From positions 347,333-411,332 of the forward strand of contig NZ_QOKV01000001.1 of NCBI RefSeq assembly GCF_008365405.1: a DNA stretch of 64,000 bases, read 5' to 3'. Numbering within the stretch: position 1 is the first letter of the stretch; each line of letters starts with the position of its first letter. The stretch comes from Azospirillum brasilense. Its GTDB lineage: Bacteria > Pseudomonadota > Alphaproteobacteria > Azospirillales > Azospirillaceae. Below are positions 23,211-31,949 of the stretch, piece after piece. The notes beneath the pieces are model-generated. The model was not told the origin of the DNA. It did no database searches and was given only the letters and a program-made list of their open reading frames with translations. A program made the translations under genes and the position numbers.

Positions 23211-23953
23211 GCCGCACCTCCCAGATAGACGGCCTGCACCCGCGGGTCGGCGCGCACGGCGTCGGGCGAGCCCTCGGCGATCAGCTGGCCGCGGTCGAGC
23301 ACGATGATGCGGGTGGCGTGGCCGAACACGACGTCCATGTCATGCTCCGTGAACAGAACCGCGAGGCCGCGCTCGCGGACGAGGGAGGAGGTCAGGGCCA
23401 TCAGATCCTGCCGCTCGCCGGGGGCCATGCCGGCGGTCGGCTCGTCCATCAGCAGGATCTTCGGATCGCCGGCCAGCGCCATGGCGAGTTCGACGCGCTT
23501 CAGGTCGCCATAGGCCAGCACGCCGCAGGGCCGCTCCGCCTGGGCGCCCATGCCGACGCGCTCCAGCAGGGCCATCGCCTCGTCGCGGAACCCGGCCGCC
23601 GCCGGGGTCCACAGCCCGAACAGGCGCTTGTGGACGGAGAGCAGGACCATCTGCACATTCTCGCGCACCGTCATCGAGGCGAAGGTGGCGGTGATCTGGA
23701 AGGTGCGGCCGACGCCCATCCGCCAGATGCGGCGCGGCGGCAGACCGACGATGTCCACCCCGTCCAGCCGCACCGTGCCCGCGTCGGGCCGCAGCTGGCC
23801 GTTCAGCAGGTTGAAGCAGGTCGTCTTGCCGGCGCCGTTCGGCCCGATCAGCGCCAGCACCTCGCCGGCGTCGAGTGCGAAGGACACGCCGCGCACGGCC
23901 TGCACGCCGCCGAAGGCGCGCTGGAGATTCTCCACGGCGAGGCGGCGGCTCAT
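23207..23953 (-). CDS. livG: Branched-chain amino acid-type ABC transporter ATPase, LivG-like
   Basis: 248 residues, start ATG 23953 (MSRRLAVENLQRAFGGVQAVRGVSF). Walker A GPNGAGKTT, signature region LAYGDLKRVELAMAL (LAYGD, usual in LivG), Walker B ILLMDEPTAGM, switch His in LFTEHDMDVVF. It overlaps the permease gene by 4 bases (ATGA) and the livF-like gene by 3. Confidence 0.93.
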   Translation of the reverse strand: MSRRLAVENLQRAFGGVQAVRGVSFALDAGEVLALIGPNGAGKTTCFNLLNGQLRPDAGTVRLDGVDIVGLPPRRIWRMGVGRTFQITATFASMTVRENVQMVLLSVHKRLFGLWTPAAAGFRDEAMALLERVGMGAQAERPCGVLAYGDLKRVELAMALAGDPKILLMDEPTAGMAPGERQDLMALTSSLVRERGLAVLFTEHDMDVVFGHATRIIVLDRGQLIAEGSPDAVRADPRVQAVYLGGAA

Positions 23954-25791
23954 GAGTCCCTCCCGCGGGTCCACAGGTCGCGGACGAAGCCGGCGACGCC
24001 CTTGGGGAAGGCCAGAACCAGCACCAGGATGACGGCTCCCAGGACCAGCCGCCACCAGTCGGTCCGGCTCATCGCCTCGGTTTCCAGCAGGTGGAACAGC
24101 GCCGCGCCCACCACCGGGCCGCTCAGCGTCTGGATGCCGCCCATCAGCACCATGACCAGCGCGTCCACCGACACCGGCACAGCCATCAGGGTGGGGAAGA
24201 CGCTGCCCTTGGAAAAGGCGTAGAGTCCGCCGGCCAGCCCGGCGGCGGAGCCGGCCAGGGCGAAGCTCAGCCACTGGTGCCGCCGGACGTCGATGCCCAC
24301 CGACTCGGCGCGCAGCGCGGAATCGCGCCCGGCGCGCAGCGTGTAGCCGAAGGGCGCGAAGGCGGCGCGGCGCAGCAGCAGCAGCGCGCCGCCGGCCAAC
24401 GCCAGGGTCAGCCAGTAATAGGCCGCCTTGCTCGCCGCCCAGTCCGGCGGCCAGACGCCGAGGATGCCGTTGTCGCCGCCGGTGACGCCGTACCACTGGA
24501 AGGTCACCGACCAGACGATCTGCGCGAAGGCCAGCGTGAGCATGGCAAAGTAGAGCCCTGACCGCCGCACGCAGAACCAGCCCGCGGCCAGCGCCCCCAG
24601 CCCGGCGACCAGCGGGGCGGCGGCCAGCGCCAGCGGCATCGGTGCAGCCAGATGCTTGACCAGCAGGGCCGCGCCGTAGGCACCGAGCCCGAAATAGGCG
24701 GCGTGCCCGAAGGAGACGAGGCCGCCCAGCCCGATCAGCAGATGCAGGCTGGCCGCCAGCAGCGCCAGGATGACCACCTCGGTCAGCACGATCAGCGCGT
24801 AGTCGCCGGCGACCAGCGGCACCGCGGCCAGCAGGGCGAGCAGCAGGGCGGGCGCCCAGCGCGCCACGCCGGACGCGGCGATCAGCGGCGGGCCGGGGCT
24901 GGCGGCGGTGGGCGGCGCGTCCTCGGCGCGGCCGAGCAGGCCGTAGGGGCGGAGGACCAGCACCACCGCCATGAACAGGAAGACCAGGACCAGCGTGATC
25001 TGCGGGAAGACCAGGATGCCGAAGGCCTGCAACTGCCCGATCAGCAGCGAGGCGACGAAGGCGCCGGTCAGGCTGCCCATGCCGCCGACCACGACGACGA
25101 CGAAGGCCTCGACCACGATGGCCATGTCCATGTGCAGGTTCACCGCCTCGCGCGGGACCTGGAGCGCGCCGCCCAGCCCGGCCAGGGCCGATCCCAGGAA
25201 CAGCACCCCGGTGAACAGCCGCGCCGGATCGACGCCGAGCGCCGAGGCCATGTCGCGGTCCTGGGTCGCCGCGCGGACCAGCGTGCCCCAGCGCGTACGG
25301 TTGAAGAGCAACCAGAGCAGCCCCAGCACCAACGGCCCCAGCCCGATCAGCACGAGGTCGTAGAGGGGGAAGGGCTGGTCGAGGATGTCCACGGAGCCGC
25401 GCAGCCCCGGCGCCCGCCGGCCGAGCAAATCCTCCGACCCCCAGATCCAAGAGGCGGCGTCCTGCACCACCAGCACCACGCCGAAGGTGGCGAGCAGCTG
25501 GAACAGCTCCGGCGAACGGTAGAGGCGGCGCAGCAGCCCGATCTCCATCAGCGCGCCGAGCAGCCCGACCGCCAGCGAGGCGGCGGCCACGGCACCCCAG
25601 AAGCCCAGCGGCGTGGTTCCCCAGCGCTCCACCAGAGTCCAGCCGAGATAGGCGCCCAGCATGTAGAAGGAGCCGTGCGCGAAATTCACGATCCGCGTCA
25701 CGCCGAACACGATGGTCAGCCCGGACGATACCAGGAACAGCGTCGCCGCCGTGGCGAGGCCGCTGAGGAATTGCACGAGGTAAAAGGACAT
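23950..25791 (-). CDS. Fused LivH-LivM branched-chain amino acid-type permease
   Basis: 613 residues; both permease domains in one chain. Residues 1-290 are LivH-like (GLTIVFGVTRIVNFAHGSFYMLGAYLGW, coupling loop TRWGTLVRAATQDRDMASALGV). Residues from about 325 are LivM-like (SLHLLIGLGGLVSFGHAAYFGLGAYG, GVTGGDNGILGVWP, TLRAGRDSALRAESVGIDVRRHQW). Start ATG 25791 opens MSFYLVQFLSGLATAATLFLVSSG. Fusion removes the need for two separate subunits in equal amount. It follows the binding-protein gene across repeat R3. Confidence 0.93.
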   Translation of the reverse strand: MSFYLVQFLSGLATAATLFLVSSGLTIVFGVTRIVNFAHGSFYMLGAYLGWTLVERWGTTPLGFWGAVAAASLAVGLLGALMEIGLLRRLYRSPELFQLLATFGVVLVVQDAASWIWGSEDLLGRRAPGLRGSVDILDQPFPLYDLVLIGLGPLVLGLLWLLFNRTRWGTLVRAATQDRDMASALGVDPARLFTGVLFLGSALAGLGGALQVPREAVNLHMDMAIVVEAFVVVVVGGMGSLTGAFVASLLIGQLQAFGILVFPQITLVLVFLFMAVVLVLRPYGLLGRAEDAPPTAASPGPPLIAASGVARWAPALLLALLAAVPLVAGDYALIVLTEVVILALLAASLHLLIGLGGLVSFGHAAYFGLGAYGAALLVKHLAAPMPLALAAAPLVAGLGALAAGWFCVRRSGLYFAMLTLAFAQIVWSVTFQWYGVTGGDNGILGVWPPDWAASKAAYYWLTLALAGGALLLLRRAAFAPFGYTLRAGRDSALRAESVGIDVRRHQWLSFALAGSAAGLAGGLYAFSKGSVFPTLMAVPVSVDALVMVLMGGIQTLSGPVVGAALFHLLETEAMSRTDWWRLVLGAVILVLVLAFPKGVAGFVRDLWTRGRDS

Positions 25792-25830
25792 CGGCTCTTT
25801 TCGGCAGGGTCGGCGGGGGAGTGGCCTTTT

Positions 25831-25941
25831 TGCCCCCTCCCTAACCCTCCCCCGCTGCGCGGTGGAGGGGATCAATCTCCCTCTCCTGCGGAGCGGGGGA
25901 GGGAAGGGGCCCGCGGCGCAGCCGTGGGAAGGGTGGGGGCA
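25831..25941. repeat. Palindromic GC-rich repeat, copy R3 (between binding protein and permease genes)
   Basis: Starts TGCCCCCTCCCTAACCC and ends GGGAAGGGTGGGGGCA, as in R1 and R2. It lies 19 bases downstream of the binding-protein gene (minus strand) and upstream of the fused permease, the same position R2 has in urtA-urtB. Confidence 0.85.
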
Positions 25942-25960
25942 AGCGCGGCCCCTCCGTCCC

Positions 25961-27205
25961 TTACTCCGGGCGCATCTTGCGGACGGCCTCGTCGGACGGC
26001 AGATAGTCCGCGCCGTCGGCGTAGCGCCAGCCGGTCATCACGCCCTGGCCGCCCTTCACCGTGGTCTTGCCGACATAGGCGCCCATCGTCGCCTGATGGT
26101 CGAGGGCGCGGAAGGTGATCGGGCCGAAGGGGCTGGACAGCCCCAGGCCGGACAGGGCGTCCACGACCTTCTCGGCGTCGGTGGAGCCGGCCTTTTCCAC
26201 GGCGGCGGCGATGGCCTTGAAGGTGGCGTAGCCGACGACCGAGCCCTGGCGCGGCGGCTCGTTGAAGCGCTTCACGTAAGCCTCGCGGAAGGCCTTGTGC
26301 TCCGGCGTGTCGATCTGCTCCTGCGGGTAGCCGGTGACGATCCAGCCCTCCGGCGCCTCGTCCTTCATGGGGTCGAGATATTCAGGCTCGCCGGTCAGCA
26401 GGCTGACGACGGTGCGGTTGCGGAACAGGCCGCGGCCCTCGCCCTCGCGCACGAACTTGGCGAGATCGGCGCCGAAGGTGACGTTGAAGATGGCGTCCGG
26501 CTTCGCCGCGGCCAGCGCCTGCACGGTCGGCCCGGCCTCCAGCTTGCCCTGGGCCGGCCATTGCTCGGCCACGAACTCGACGTCCGGACGCTTCTCCGAC
26601 AGAAGCTGGCGGAACCACTGCACCGCCGATTGGCCGTACTCGTAGTTGGGGGCGACGGTGGCCCAGCGCTTGGCCGGCAGCTTCGCCGCCTCCTCCACCA
26701 GCATGGCCGCCTGCATGTAGGTGCTGGGGCGCAGGCGGAAGGTGTAGCGGTTGCCCTTGGTCCAGGTGATGGCGTCGGTCAGCGGCTCGGCCGCCACGAA
26801 GGGCACCTTGTTGCGCGCGGCGAAGTCGGCCACCGCCAGCCCGACATGGGAGAAGTAAGTGCCGGCCAGCAGTTCGACCTTCTCGTTCGACAGCAATTCC
26901 TGCGCGACGCGCACGGCGTCGTCCGGCTTGCCGGCGTCGTCGCGGGAGACGACCTCCAGCTTGCGCCCGCCGAGCAGGCCGCCCGCCGCGTTCACCTCCT
27001 CGACTGCGAGCTGCCAGCCCTGGCGGTAGGGGATCGTGAAGGCCGGCAGGCCGGTGTAGCTGTTGATCTCGCCGACGCGAATCGGCTGGCCACCCGATTG
27101 GGCCGGGGCGGTTTGCGCCTGGGCGGCGGGGATCGGCGCGGCGAAGCAAAAGGCGGCGGCGAGGGCGGCAGCGCCCGGCGCAAGCAGGAGATGGCGGCGG
27201 TTCAT
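25961..27205 (-). CDS. ABC transporter substrate-binding protein, LivK-like
   Basis: 414 residues from ATG 27205 (MNRRHLLLAPGAAALAAAFCFA, signal peptide ending AAQAQ, with an RR pair that may give a Tat signal). Type-1 periplasmic fold: PIRVGEINSYTGLPAFTIPYRQGWQLAVEEVNAAGGLLGGRKLEVV. Typical domain hinge and ligand segments follow (LLAGTYFSHVGLAVADFAARNKVPFVA). The ligand is unknown; this family takes branched-chain amino acids, amides, aromatic acids and others. It heads the operon behind a palindromic operator, with a MarR gene upstream, which suggests induction by a small, possibly aromatic compound. Confidence 0.92.
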   Translation of the reverse strand: MNRRHLLLAPGAAALAAAFCFAAPIPAAQAQTAPAQSGGQPIRVGEINSYTGLPAFTIPYRQGWQLAVEEVNAAGGLLGGRKLEVVSRDDAGKPDDAVRVAQELLSNEKVELLAGTYFSHVGLAVADFAARNKVPFVAAEPLTDAITWTKGNRYTFRLRPSTYMQAAMLVEEAAKLPAKRWATVAPNYEYGQSAVQWFRQLLSEKRPDVEFVAEQWPAQGKLEAGPTVQALAAAKPDAIFNVTFGADLAKFVREGEGRGLFRNRTVVSLLTGEPEYLDPMKDEAPEGWIVTGYPQEQIDTPEHKAFREAYVKRFNEPPRQGSVVGYATFKAIAAAVEKAGSTDAEKVVDALSGLGLSSPFGPITFRALDHQATMGAYVGKTTVKGGQGVMTGWRYADGADYLPSDEAVRKMRPE

Positions 27206-27235
27206 GGTCGGCGGTATCCCGGCGCGGTTGGCGGC

Positions 27236-27281
27236 TGCGTGAACGCATGGAACGGCAGCGTGAACGCAATGTCTGCGTTCA
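27236..27281. promoter_or_regulatory. Operator array, likely MarR-type, before the binding-protein gene
   Basis: TGAACGCA-ATGTC-TGCGTTCA (27261-27281) is a perfect 8-bp inverted repeat with a 5-base spacer. A third half-site TGAACGCA at 27240-27247 lies 21 bases (two helical turns) away, within TGCGT-GA-ACGCA. On the minus strand the palindrome overlaps TATGAA, a possible -10 preceded by GTGACT at 16 bases. The layout suits repression of the importer operon by the adjacent MarR protein. Confidence 0.7.
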
Positions 27282-27378
27282 TAGCAAACCCACCGCAAAA
27301 GTCACCGTTCCGTTGCGCCGCACCAGCCGGGTTTTCATTACGCCTGTTTTCCGCGGGCCGGTGCCGGAACCGCCGGCC

Positions 27379-27819
27379 TTACATCAGGCGGGAGAGGAGC
27401 ATGAGGAAGGTCGCCTGCTCCTCCGGGGTCAGCGGGTCCAGCGTGCGGTGATGCGCCTGGGTGGCGTTTCCAAGCAGGGCGTTGACCAGCGATTGTCCGG
27501 TTCGGGTCAGGCTGACGCTGGTGCGCCGCCGGTCCTGCGGGTCCGGCTGGCGTTCCACCAGCTTGCGCTCCACGAGGCGCAGGATCACGCCCTGGGTGGT
27601 CGCCGGGTCCATGAAGGTCAGCCGGCCGAGCTGGTTCTGCGACAGCGACCCTTCGGTCCGCAGCGTGACCAGGGCGCCCCACTGGGTGGGGGTAAGCTGG
27701 GAGTCGCCGATCATGTCCATGAAGATGGAGGACGCGCGCTGATGAGCCCGGCGAAGGCGATAGTGCACCTGCCCGGTCAACAGGTAATCGTCGGTCGGAG
27801 GATGGGCGATGTGATCCAT
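27379..27819 (-). CDS. MarR family transcriptional regulator
   Basis: 146 residues from ATG 27819 (MDHIAHPPTDDYLLTGQVHYRLRRAHQRASSIF). The winged helix is visible as LTPTQWGALVTLRTEGSLSQNQLGRLTFMDPATTQGVILRLVERKLVERQPDPQDRRRTSVSLTRTG, including the DxRxx wing. It is 173 bases upstream of and co-oriented with the LivK-like gene, with a strong palindrome between. Likely a ligand-responsive repressor of this importer. Confidence 0.9.
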   Translation of the reverse strand: MDHIAHPPTDDYLLTGQVHYRLRRAHQRASSIFMDMIGDSQLTPTQWGALVTLRTEGSLSQNQLGRLTFMDPATTQGVILRLVERKLVERQPDPQDRRRTSVSLTRTGQSLVNALLGNATQAHHRTLDPLTPEEQATFLMLLSRLM

Positions 27820-28155
27820 GGGCGCACACGAGCGTTGCGGAGCCGGACCGTTTCCGGTTGCGGCGGGTGTCGGCGGAACACCGTGCGACAGGTTCGGCGC
27901 CGGTCCCGGGGAATGCTCCCGGGCTCGCGCCAAATGCAGCAGGCTTCGCATTGAAGCCTAGGGATGGAAGTCGCGATAGGCAACGCTCGCCGCTGCGGCA
28001 TAGGGCCACAGTCTAAGGCCGTTCACTATTTACAATGCAAAGCACTCGCGAACGAAGATGATCTGGACCTTTCAAGAATCTTTCCTGGCGGACTGAGTTG
28101 CAATCTGCATATGCGGGTGTGTTTTGGTCATACCAGACGGCAGCCCATATTTCGA
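27820..28155. other. Non-coding stretch, nothing recognised
   Basis: No convincing gene. The frames lack ribosome sites and codon bias. A locally AT-richer patch near 28020-28090 could hold a promoter, but no consensus pair stands out. Confidence 0.4.
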
Positions 28156-28332
28156 TTATGGGTTTTGTTTCGGTGGGTAGGTGTTCGGCGGCGGAGTCCT
28201 TTCGCGGTCGGACTTCGGAAGGTCGCCGTCAGGCGGCGGGACACTCCCGGGTGTGTAGGGCGGCATCACGACATCGTCGCCAGGGTGGCGGGGCGACTTG
28301 GGTGGCGGGGGAGTGGTCAGAGGTCTGGTCAT
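28156..28332 (-). CDS. Small proline-rich hypothetical protein (58 aa)
   Basis: ATG 28332 preceded by GAGGAAACGCCGGGC. The product begins MTRPLTTPPPPKSPRHPGDD and ends PPPNTYPPKQNP; about a third of the residues are proline and the rest mostly polar, so it is predicted disordered. No signal or TM segment and no family. Support is the ribosome site and consistent composition. Confidence 0.4.
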   Translation of the reverse strand: MTRPLTTPPPPKSPRHPGDDVVMPPYTPGSVPPPDGDLPKSDRERTPPPNTYPPKQNP

Positions 28333-28687
28333 GCCCGGCGTTTCCTCATGGTTCCGGTTGGGGCGGTTCTGGACCGCCTTGAATGAACGGATGCCGCCGA
28401 GTGCTGGTTCCCAATGACGCAGGCATACGGGTCGCTGCGGTCCTATGACCTTAGCCCTAACGATGCGGTTGTATGGCAATAGTGCGCCCGTCTGACGCAA
28501 GTCTTGTTGCGCCAACAACACAGGCGCGGGCAAAAACCACGGCTGAACGGCTTCACTGTTGCACGGACATCACGCCATGAGTTGTCTTTGCAGCGACTGT
28601 CCGCTTCTGCCGGAGCGGCGATTGCACATTCCAAGGCCATTCGGCCGCCCGATACGAGCCACTGATTTCAGCCTTGCGCGGTGACCC
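28333..28687. other. Leader region before the outer-membrane protein gene
   Basis: No gene seen. It contains a perfect palindrome TTGTTG-CGC-CAACAA at 28504-28518, 170 bases before the start, a candidate operator for the downstream envelope gene. Confidence 0.35.
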
Positions 28688-29992
28688 ATGAAGCCCAGCT
28701 CCCTGTCCTTCCTCGCCCTCGCGCTCGCGTCCACCGTGCTGACGGCGCTGCCCGCGGCCACGCCGGTGAGCGCCCAGGAACTGCAGCCCGGTGAAACCGT
28801 GCTGGAGCGCCGCCGTCCGGAGGTCGAACAGCTCGGCATCCGCGCCGGATCGTTCCGTATCCTGCCGCGCATCGAGACCGGCCTGACCTATGAAAGCAAC
28901 GTCTTCGCGACCGAGAACAATACCCGCGACGACTTCATCTGGGTCACCCAGCCGCGCGTCGACGTGCGTTCGGATTTCAACAACCACGCCCTGAACTTCT
29001 CGGCCTCCGGCAACATCGGCCGCTTCTTCGACTACTCGTCGGAGAACTACGCCGACTACCGGGCGCAGGTGGACGGCCGCTACGACATCACCCGCGACTC
29101 CTCGGTCAGCGGCCTGCTGTTCAGCCGCCGCGACCATGAGGGGCGGTCCGACCCGAACTTCGACGTGTCGCTGGGCACCGGCACCGTGGTGCCGCGCTAC
29201 GCGGAGCCGGTGAACTACTTCACCCACGGCGGCGAGGCGTCGTTCAACCAGCGCTTCAACCGCATCCGTGTCCGCCTGACCGGCGGTGCCCAGTACACCT
29301 CCTACCAGGACGCCGAACTGATCACCGGGCGAACGGAGTCGCAGGAGGACCGCGACCGCTGGAACTACACCGGCACCGCCCGCGTCGGCTACGAGTTCAT
29401 CCAGGGCTACGAGGCCTTCGTTCAGGGCTCCTACAACTGGACTAATTACCGGCTGAGCCAGGATTTCGGCGGCGTCAACCGCGACTCGGACGGCTACGAG
29501 GTCGTCGGCGGCCTGTCCACCGACCTGACCGGCCTGATCAACGGCGAGATCTATGCCGGCTATCTGAGCCGGAACTACGACGATCCGACGCTGAAGGATT
29601 TCGGCGGTCTGGCCGTGGGCGGCCGTCTCAACTGGTCGGTGACCCAGCTCACTTCGGTTACCGGTTCGCTCAGCCGTCAGGTCCGCGAATCGACCTACGC
29701 CCGCGGCAGCCAGATCGCGTCGAGCTACAACCGCACCGTCGCCGCCGTCGGCGTGGATCACGAGCTTCTGCGCACCCTGCTGCTGAACGCCCGCGTCCAG
29801 TGGCGCCAGGACGACTTCAACGGCGTGGACCGCACCGACGACGTCTACACGCTGGGAGCCGGCGCCAGCTATCAGCTCAGCCGCTATGTCTTCGTGAATG
29901 GCGGTTATACTTACGAAAAGCGTAACTCGAACCTCAGTGGCTTCGATTACTCCGACAATCTGGTCTATCTGCGCGTTGGCGCTCAGATGTAA
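28688..29992 (+). CDS. Outer-membrane beta-barrel protein, probably exopolysaccharide-related
   Basis: 434 residues with a signal peptide (cleavage near PVSAQE). After a short periplasmic start, the rest is built of alternating aromatic/hydrophobic strands (LTYESNVFATENNTRDDFIWVTQPRVDVRSDF, FVNGGYTYEKRNSNLSGF) and ends with an aromatic-rich strand LVYLRVGAQM, as in outer-membrane barrels of the EPS-linked BBP2/OMP type. It ends in a strong terminator, and the next gene is a Wza-like export lipoprotein, supporting a polysaccharide role. No catalytic motif. Confidence 0.8.
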   Translation: MKPSSLSFLALALASTVLTALPAATPVSAQELQPGETVLERRRPEVEQLGIRAGSFRILPRIETGLTYESNVFATENNTRDDFIWVTQPRVDVRSDFNNHALNFSASGNIGRFFDYSSENYADYRAQVDGRYDITRDSSVSGLLFSRRDHEGRSDPNFDVSLGTGTVVPRYAEPVNYFTHGGEASFNQRFNRIRVRLTGGAQYTSYQDAELITGRTESQEDRDRWNYTGTARVGYEFIQGYEAFVQGSYNWTNYRLSQDFGGVNRDSDGYEVVGGLSTDLTGLINGEIYAGYLSRNYDDPTLKDFGGLAVGGRLNWSVTQLTSVTGSLSRQVRESTYARGSQIASSYNRTVAAVGVDHELLRTLLLNARVQWRQDDFNGVDRTDDVYTLGAGASYQLSRYVFVNGGYTYEKRNSNLSGFDYSDNLVYLRVGAQM

Positions 29993-30016
29993 TCAGATCG
30001 TATCGAGGGATACGGA

Positions 30017-30048
30017 AGGGGCGTCCATCAGCCGATGGGCGCCCCTTT
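30017..30048 (+). terminator. Rho-independent terminator after the beta-barrel gene
   Basis: GGGGCGTCCAT-CAGCCG-ATGGGCGCCCC followed by TTTT, 24 bases after the stop codon. Confidence 0.85.
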
Positions 30049-30224
30049 TGCATTTCCGCCTATACGGTGACGCGAATCCTTTTCCTCCGTTGGCGTTACT
30101 TCCTCTCCACTTTTTCCCAAGCGCGTGCGAGTTGCTAGTCTCCCTCCGTGACCGCTCAGGGTTCGGCCGCTCCGACCGCGGATGGCTGGGCCCGATGTCC
30201 TCACGAGCCATGGAAGGGTATGGG

Positions 30225-30797
30225 ATGAATCGACGTAACGTGTTCCGCGCGCTCGGAATGACCGTGGTCGCCGCCGCGATGGTCGGCTGCGCCGGTGGCC
30301 AGGACGCCCCTCTCGAACCGCCGGGCGTCGCCCAGATGACGGACTATCGCCTGGGGGCCGGCGACGCGCTGCGCGTCATCGTCTTTGGCGAGGAGCAGCT
30401 GTCCGGCGAATTCCGTGTCGACGGTTCGGGTAAGGTCGCCATGCCGCTGATCGGCGAGGTGACGGCGCGCGGCCACACCCCGCGCGAGTTGGAGACCGAC
30501 ATTGCCAAGCGCCTGTCGCAGGGCTACGTCCGCGATGCCAAGGTCAGCGTCGAGGTGCTGAACCACCGCCCCTTCTTCATCCTGGGCGAGGTCCGCAACC
30601 CCGGCCAGTACCAGTATGTCAACGGCATGACCGCCCTGTCCGCCGTGGCGATGGCCGGCGGCTACACCTACCGCGCCAAGGAGGACTATGTCCTGATCAC
30701 GCGTGGGGCCGATCCCAAGAAGGAGCTGCGCCGCGCCCCGATCACCACGCCGGTGATGCCCGACGACGTGCTGCGCGTGCCGGAGCGTTATTTCTGA
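30225..30797 (+). CDS. Polysaccharide export lipoprotein, Wza/ExoF-like (short)
   Basis: 190 residues. ATG 30225 follows GGAAGGG. The lipoprotein signal MNRRNVFRALGMTVVAAAMVGC ends in Cys22 (lipobox MVGC). Then comes the Poly_export domain (DYRLGAGDALRVIVFGEEQLSGEFRVDGSGKVAMPLIGEV) and one SLBB domain (RPFFILGEVRNPGQYQYVNGMTALSAVAMAGG). Shorter than full Wza (about 380), lacking the C-terminal helix that forms the outer-membrane pore, as in many alphaproteobacterial versions. It probably pairs with an outer-membrane barrel such as the upstream gene. Confidence 0.9.
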   Translation: MNRRNVFRALGMTVVAAAMVGCAGGQDAPLEPPGVAQMTDYRLGAGDALRVIVFGEEQLSGEFRVDGSGKVAMPLIGEVTARGHTPRELETDIAKRLSQGYVRDAKVSVEVLNHRPFFILGEVRNPGQYQYVNGMTALSAVAMAGGYTYRAKEDYVLITRGADPKKELRRAPITTPVMPDDVLRVPERYF

Positions 30798-30897
30798 TCG
30801 GCACGCGGTTCCGACGACGCGCCGGACGGTCCATCAGACGGCCCATTTGTTTCGGAAAACTGGGGCAGGCGCCCCGCCACCATTCGACGCCATGACG

Positions 30898-30933
30898 ATG
30901 TCCCTCTTCCCGCCGGGAAGAGGGACATTTTTT
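30898..30933 (+). terminator. Rho-independent terminator after the export lipoprotein gene
   Basis: ATGTCCCTCTTCCC-GCCG-GGAAGAGGGACAT plus six T. Very stable and near perfect. It also stops the minus-strand 90-aa gene poorly, as there are few T on that side. Confidence 0.9.
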
Positions 30934-30961
30934 GCGCCGCAGTCTTTTCTCACCGGGGCCG

Positions 30962-31234
30962 TCACCCGTCGTTGCGGGTGCCTTTGCCGAAGGGAAGATC
31001 GCCCTTGCGGAAGGCGTCGGCGCCCTTGGAGTGGCCCGAGGGCGCGCGCGCTTCGGGAGAGGCTGGATCGTGAGCGCTGGCGGCGGGGGGCGGACGGGTG
31101 CCCGCGGCCTCGTCGTCGGTGCCCAGCGGCGCCGCAGCGGGGTCGGCGGCGGGGATCTTGTCGCCGGTCAGACCCTTGTCGATGGCATCGCGCAGGCGCT
31201 GCGCTCCGGCGTTGGGGGTATCGGATGTGTCCAT
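30962..31234 (-). CDS. Small hypothetical protein (90 aa)
   Basis: From ATG 31234: MDTSDTPNAGAQRLRDAIDKG, then an Asp/Ala/Pro-rich disordered middle and a basic Gly/Lys tail (FRKGDLPFGKGTRNDG). Highly polar, no TM segment. No family recognised. Codon positions fit the local GC pattern, and the ribosome site is weak. Confidence 0.5.
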   Translation of the reverse strand: MDTSDTPNAGAQRLRDAIDKGLTGDKIPAADPAAAPLGTDDEAAGTRPPPAASAHDPASPEARAPSGHSKGADAFRKGDLPFGKGTRNDG

Positions 31235-31325
31235 GAAGGAACCTGGGTCGGTTGCGGGAAGGGATCGTCCCTTCTCCAACCGGCGCCCGCAGGCACGGTT
31301 CCCCGGACGGCGTGGCACGGCCGTC

Positions 31326-31784
31326 TCAGGAGCGCAGGGCGTCCCGGTCGGCCGCGTCCAGGCCGTCCAGCCAGTCGTCCATGGAAATCATGGGCGGCTC
31401 GTCGTCGGCCCGCCGGGCGGCCTCCACCAGTTCGGTGTCGGCGGTGTTCGAATGGACGATGAACCACAGCATCAGCCGATTCGCATCGTCGCTGGTCACC
31501 GGGTGGCCGCGCCCAGCTGTGTTCACCAGAGCGTCGATGCCGGCGAGGTAGTTGCGGTGGGCGTGCTCGTGCCGCTCCCGCCGGTCCGCGGACAGGACGG
31601 CCATCTCCGCCGTCTCCGTGGCGAAATGCTCGGCCACTTCGCGCCGGAGCGCGGTCAGTTCCGCGAGCCCGACCGGACCGCCCGCGGTCATCGCCGACAG
31701 GAGGTCGAGAATGGCGCCGTGCTCCGCGTCGATGACGCCGGAACCGCTCGGAATCAGAGAACAGCCGGCAGGGGCGTGCGTCAT
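31326..31784 (-). CDS. Hemerythrin-like (HHE) protein
   Basis: 152 residues from ATG 31784. Four-helix di-iron motif visible: H in IDAEHGAIL, H/E in AEHFATETAEM, HxxxH in RHEHAHRNYL, and the last-helix pattern LMLWFIVHSNTADTEL (H...D), matching bacteriohemerythrin order H-H-E-H-H-H-D. Probably binds O2 or senses O2/NO. It is the first chromosomal gene outside the left end of the integrated element and would have lain just downstream of the tRNA-Thr before insertion. Confidence 0.82.
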   Translation of the reverse strand: MTHAPAGCSLIPSGSGVIDAEHGAILDLLSAMTAGGPVGLAELTALRREVAEHFATETAEMAVLSADRRERHEHAHRNYLAGIDALVNTAGRGHPVTSDDANRLMLWFIVHSNTADTELVEAARRADDEPPMISMDDWLDGLDAADRDALRS

Positions 31785-31822
31785 TGGCGGGACCGGGCGT
31801 CGGTCTGGCGGGAGAAGAGAGG

Positions 31823-31867
31823 TGGTGCCGGTTGCAGGGCTCGAACCCGCGACCTTCGGTTTACAAA
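31823..31867 (-). other. attL: 3' fragment of tRNA-Thr
   Basis: Exact 45-base copy of tRNA-Thr positions 32-76 including CCA, from the anticodon loop to the 3' end. The 5' half is absent, so it is not a functional tRNA. It is the attachment-site duplicate created by integration. Confidence 0.92.
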
Positions 31868-31949
31868 TCAGGTGATCCGGTGTTGACGGGGGTAGGGCGG
31901 CGTCGATTTTCTTCAGGAATTCCGCCATTTTCAGCGCTGCCTTGTTGAT

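Noticed and set aside
31823..31867. Possible second tRNA-Thr gene
   Set aside because: Only positions 32-76 are present; no D-arm or 5' acceptor strand, so it is the att duplicate.
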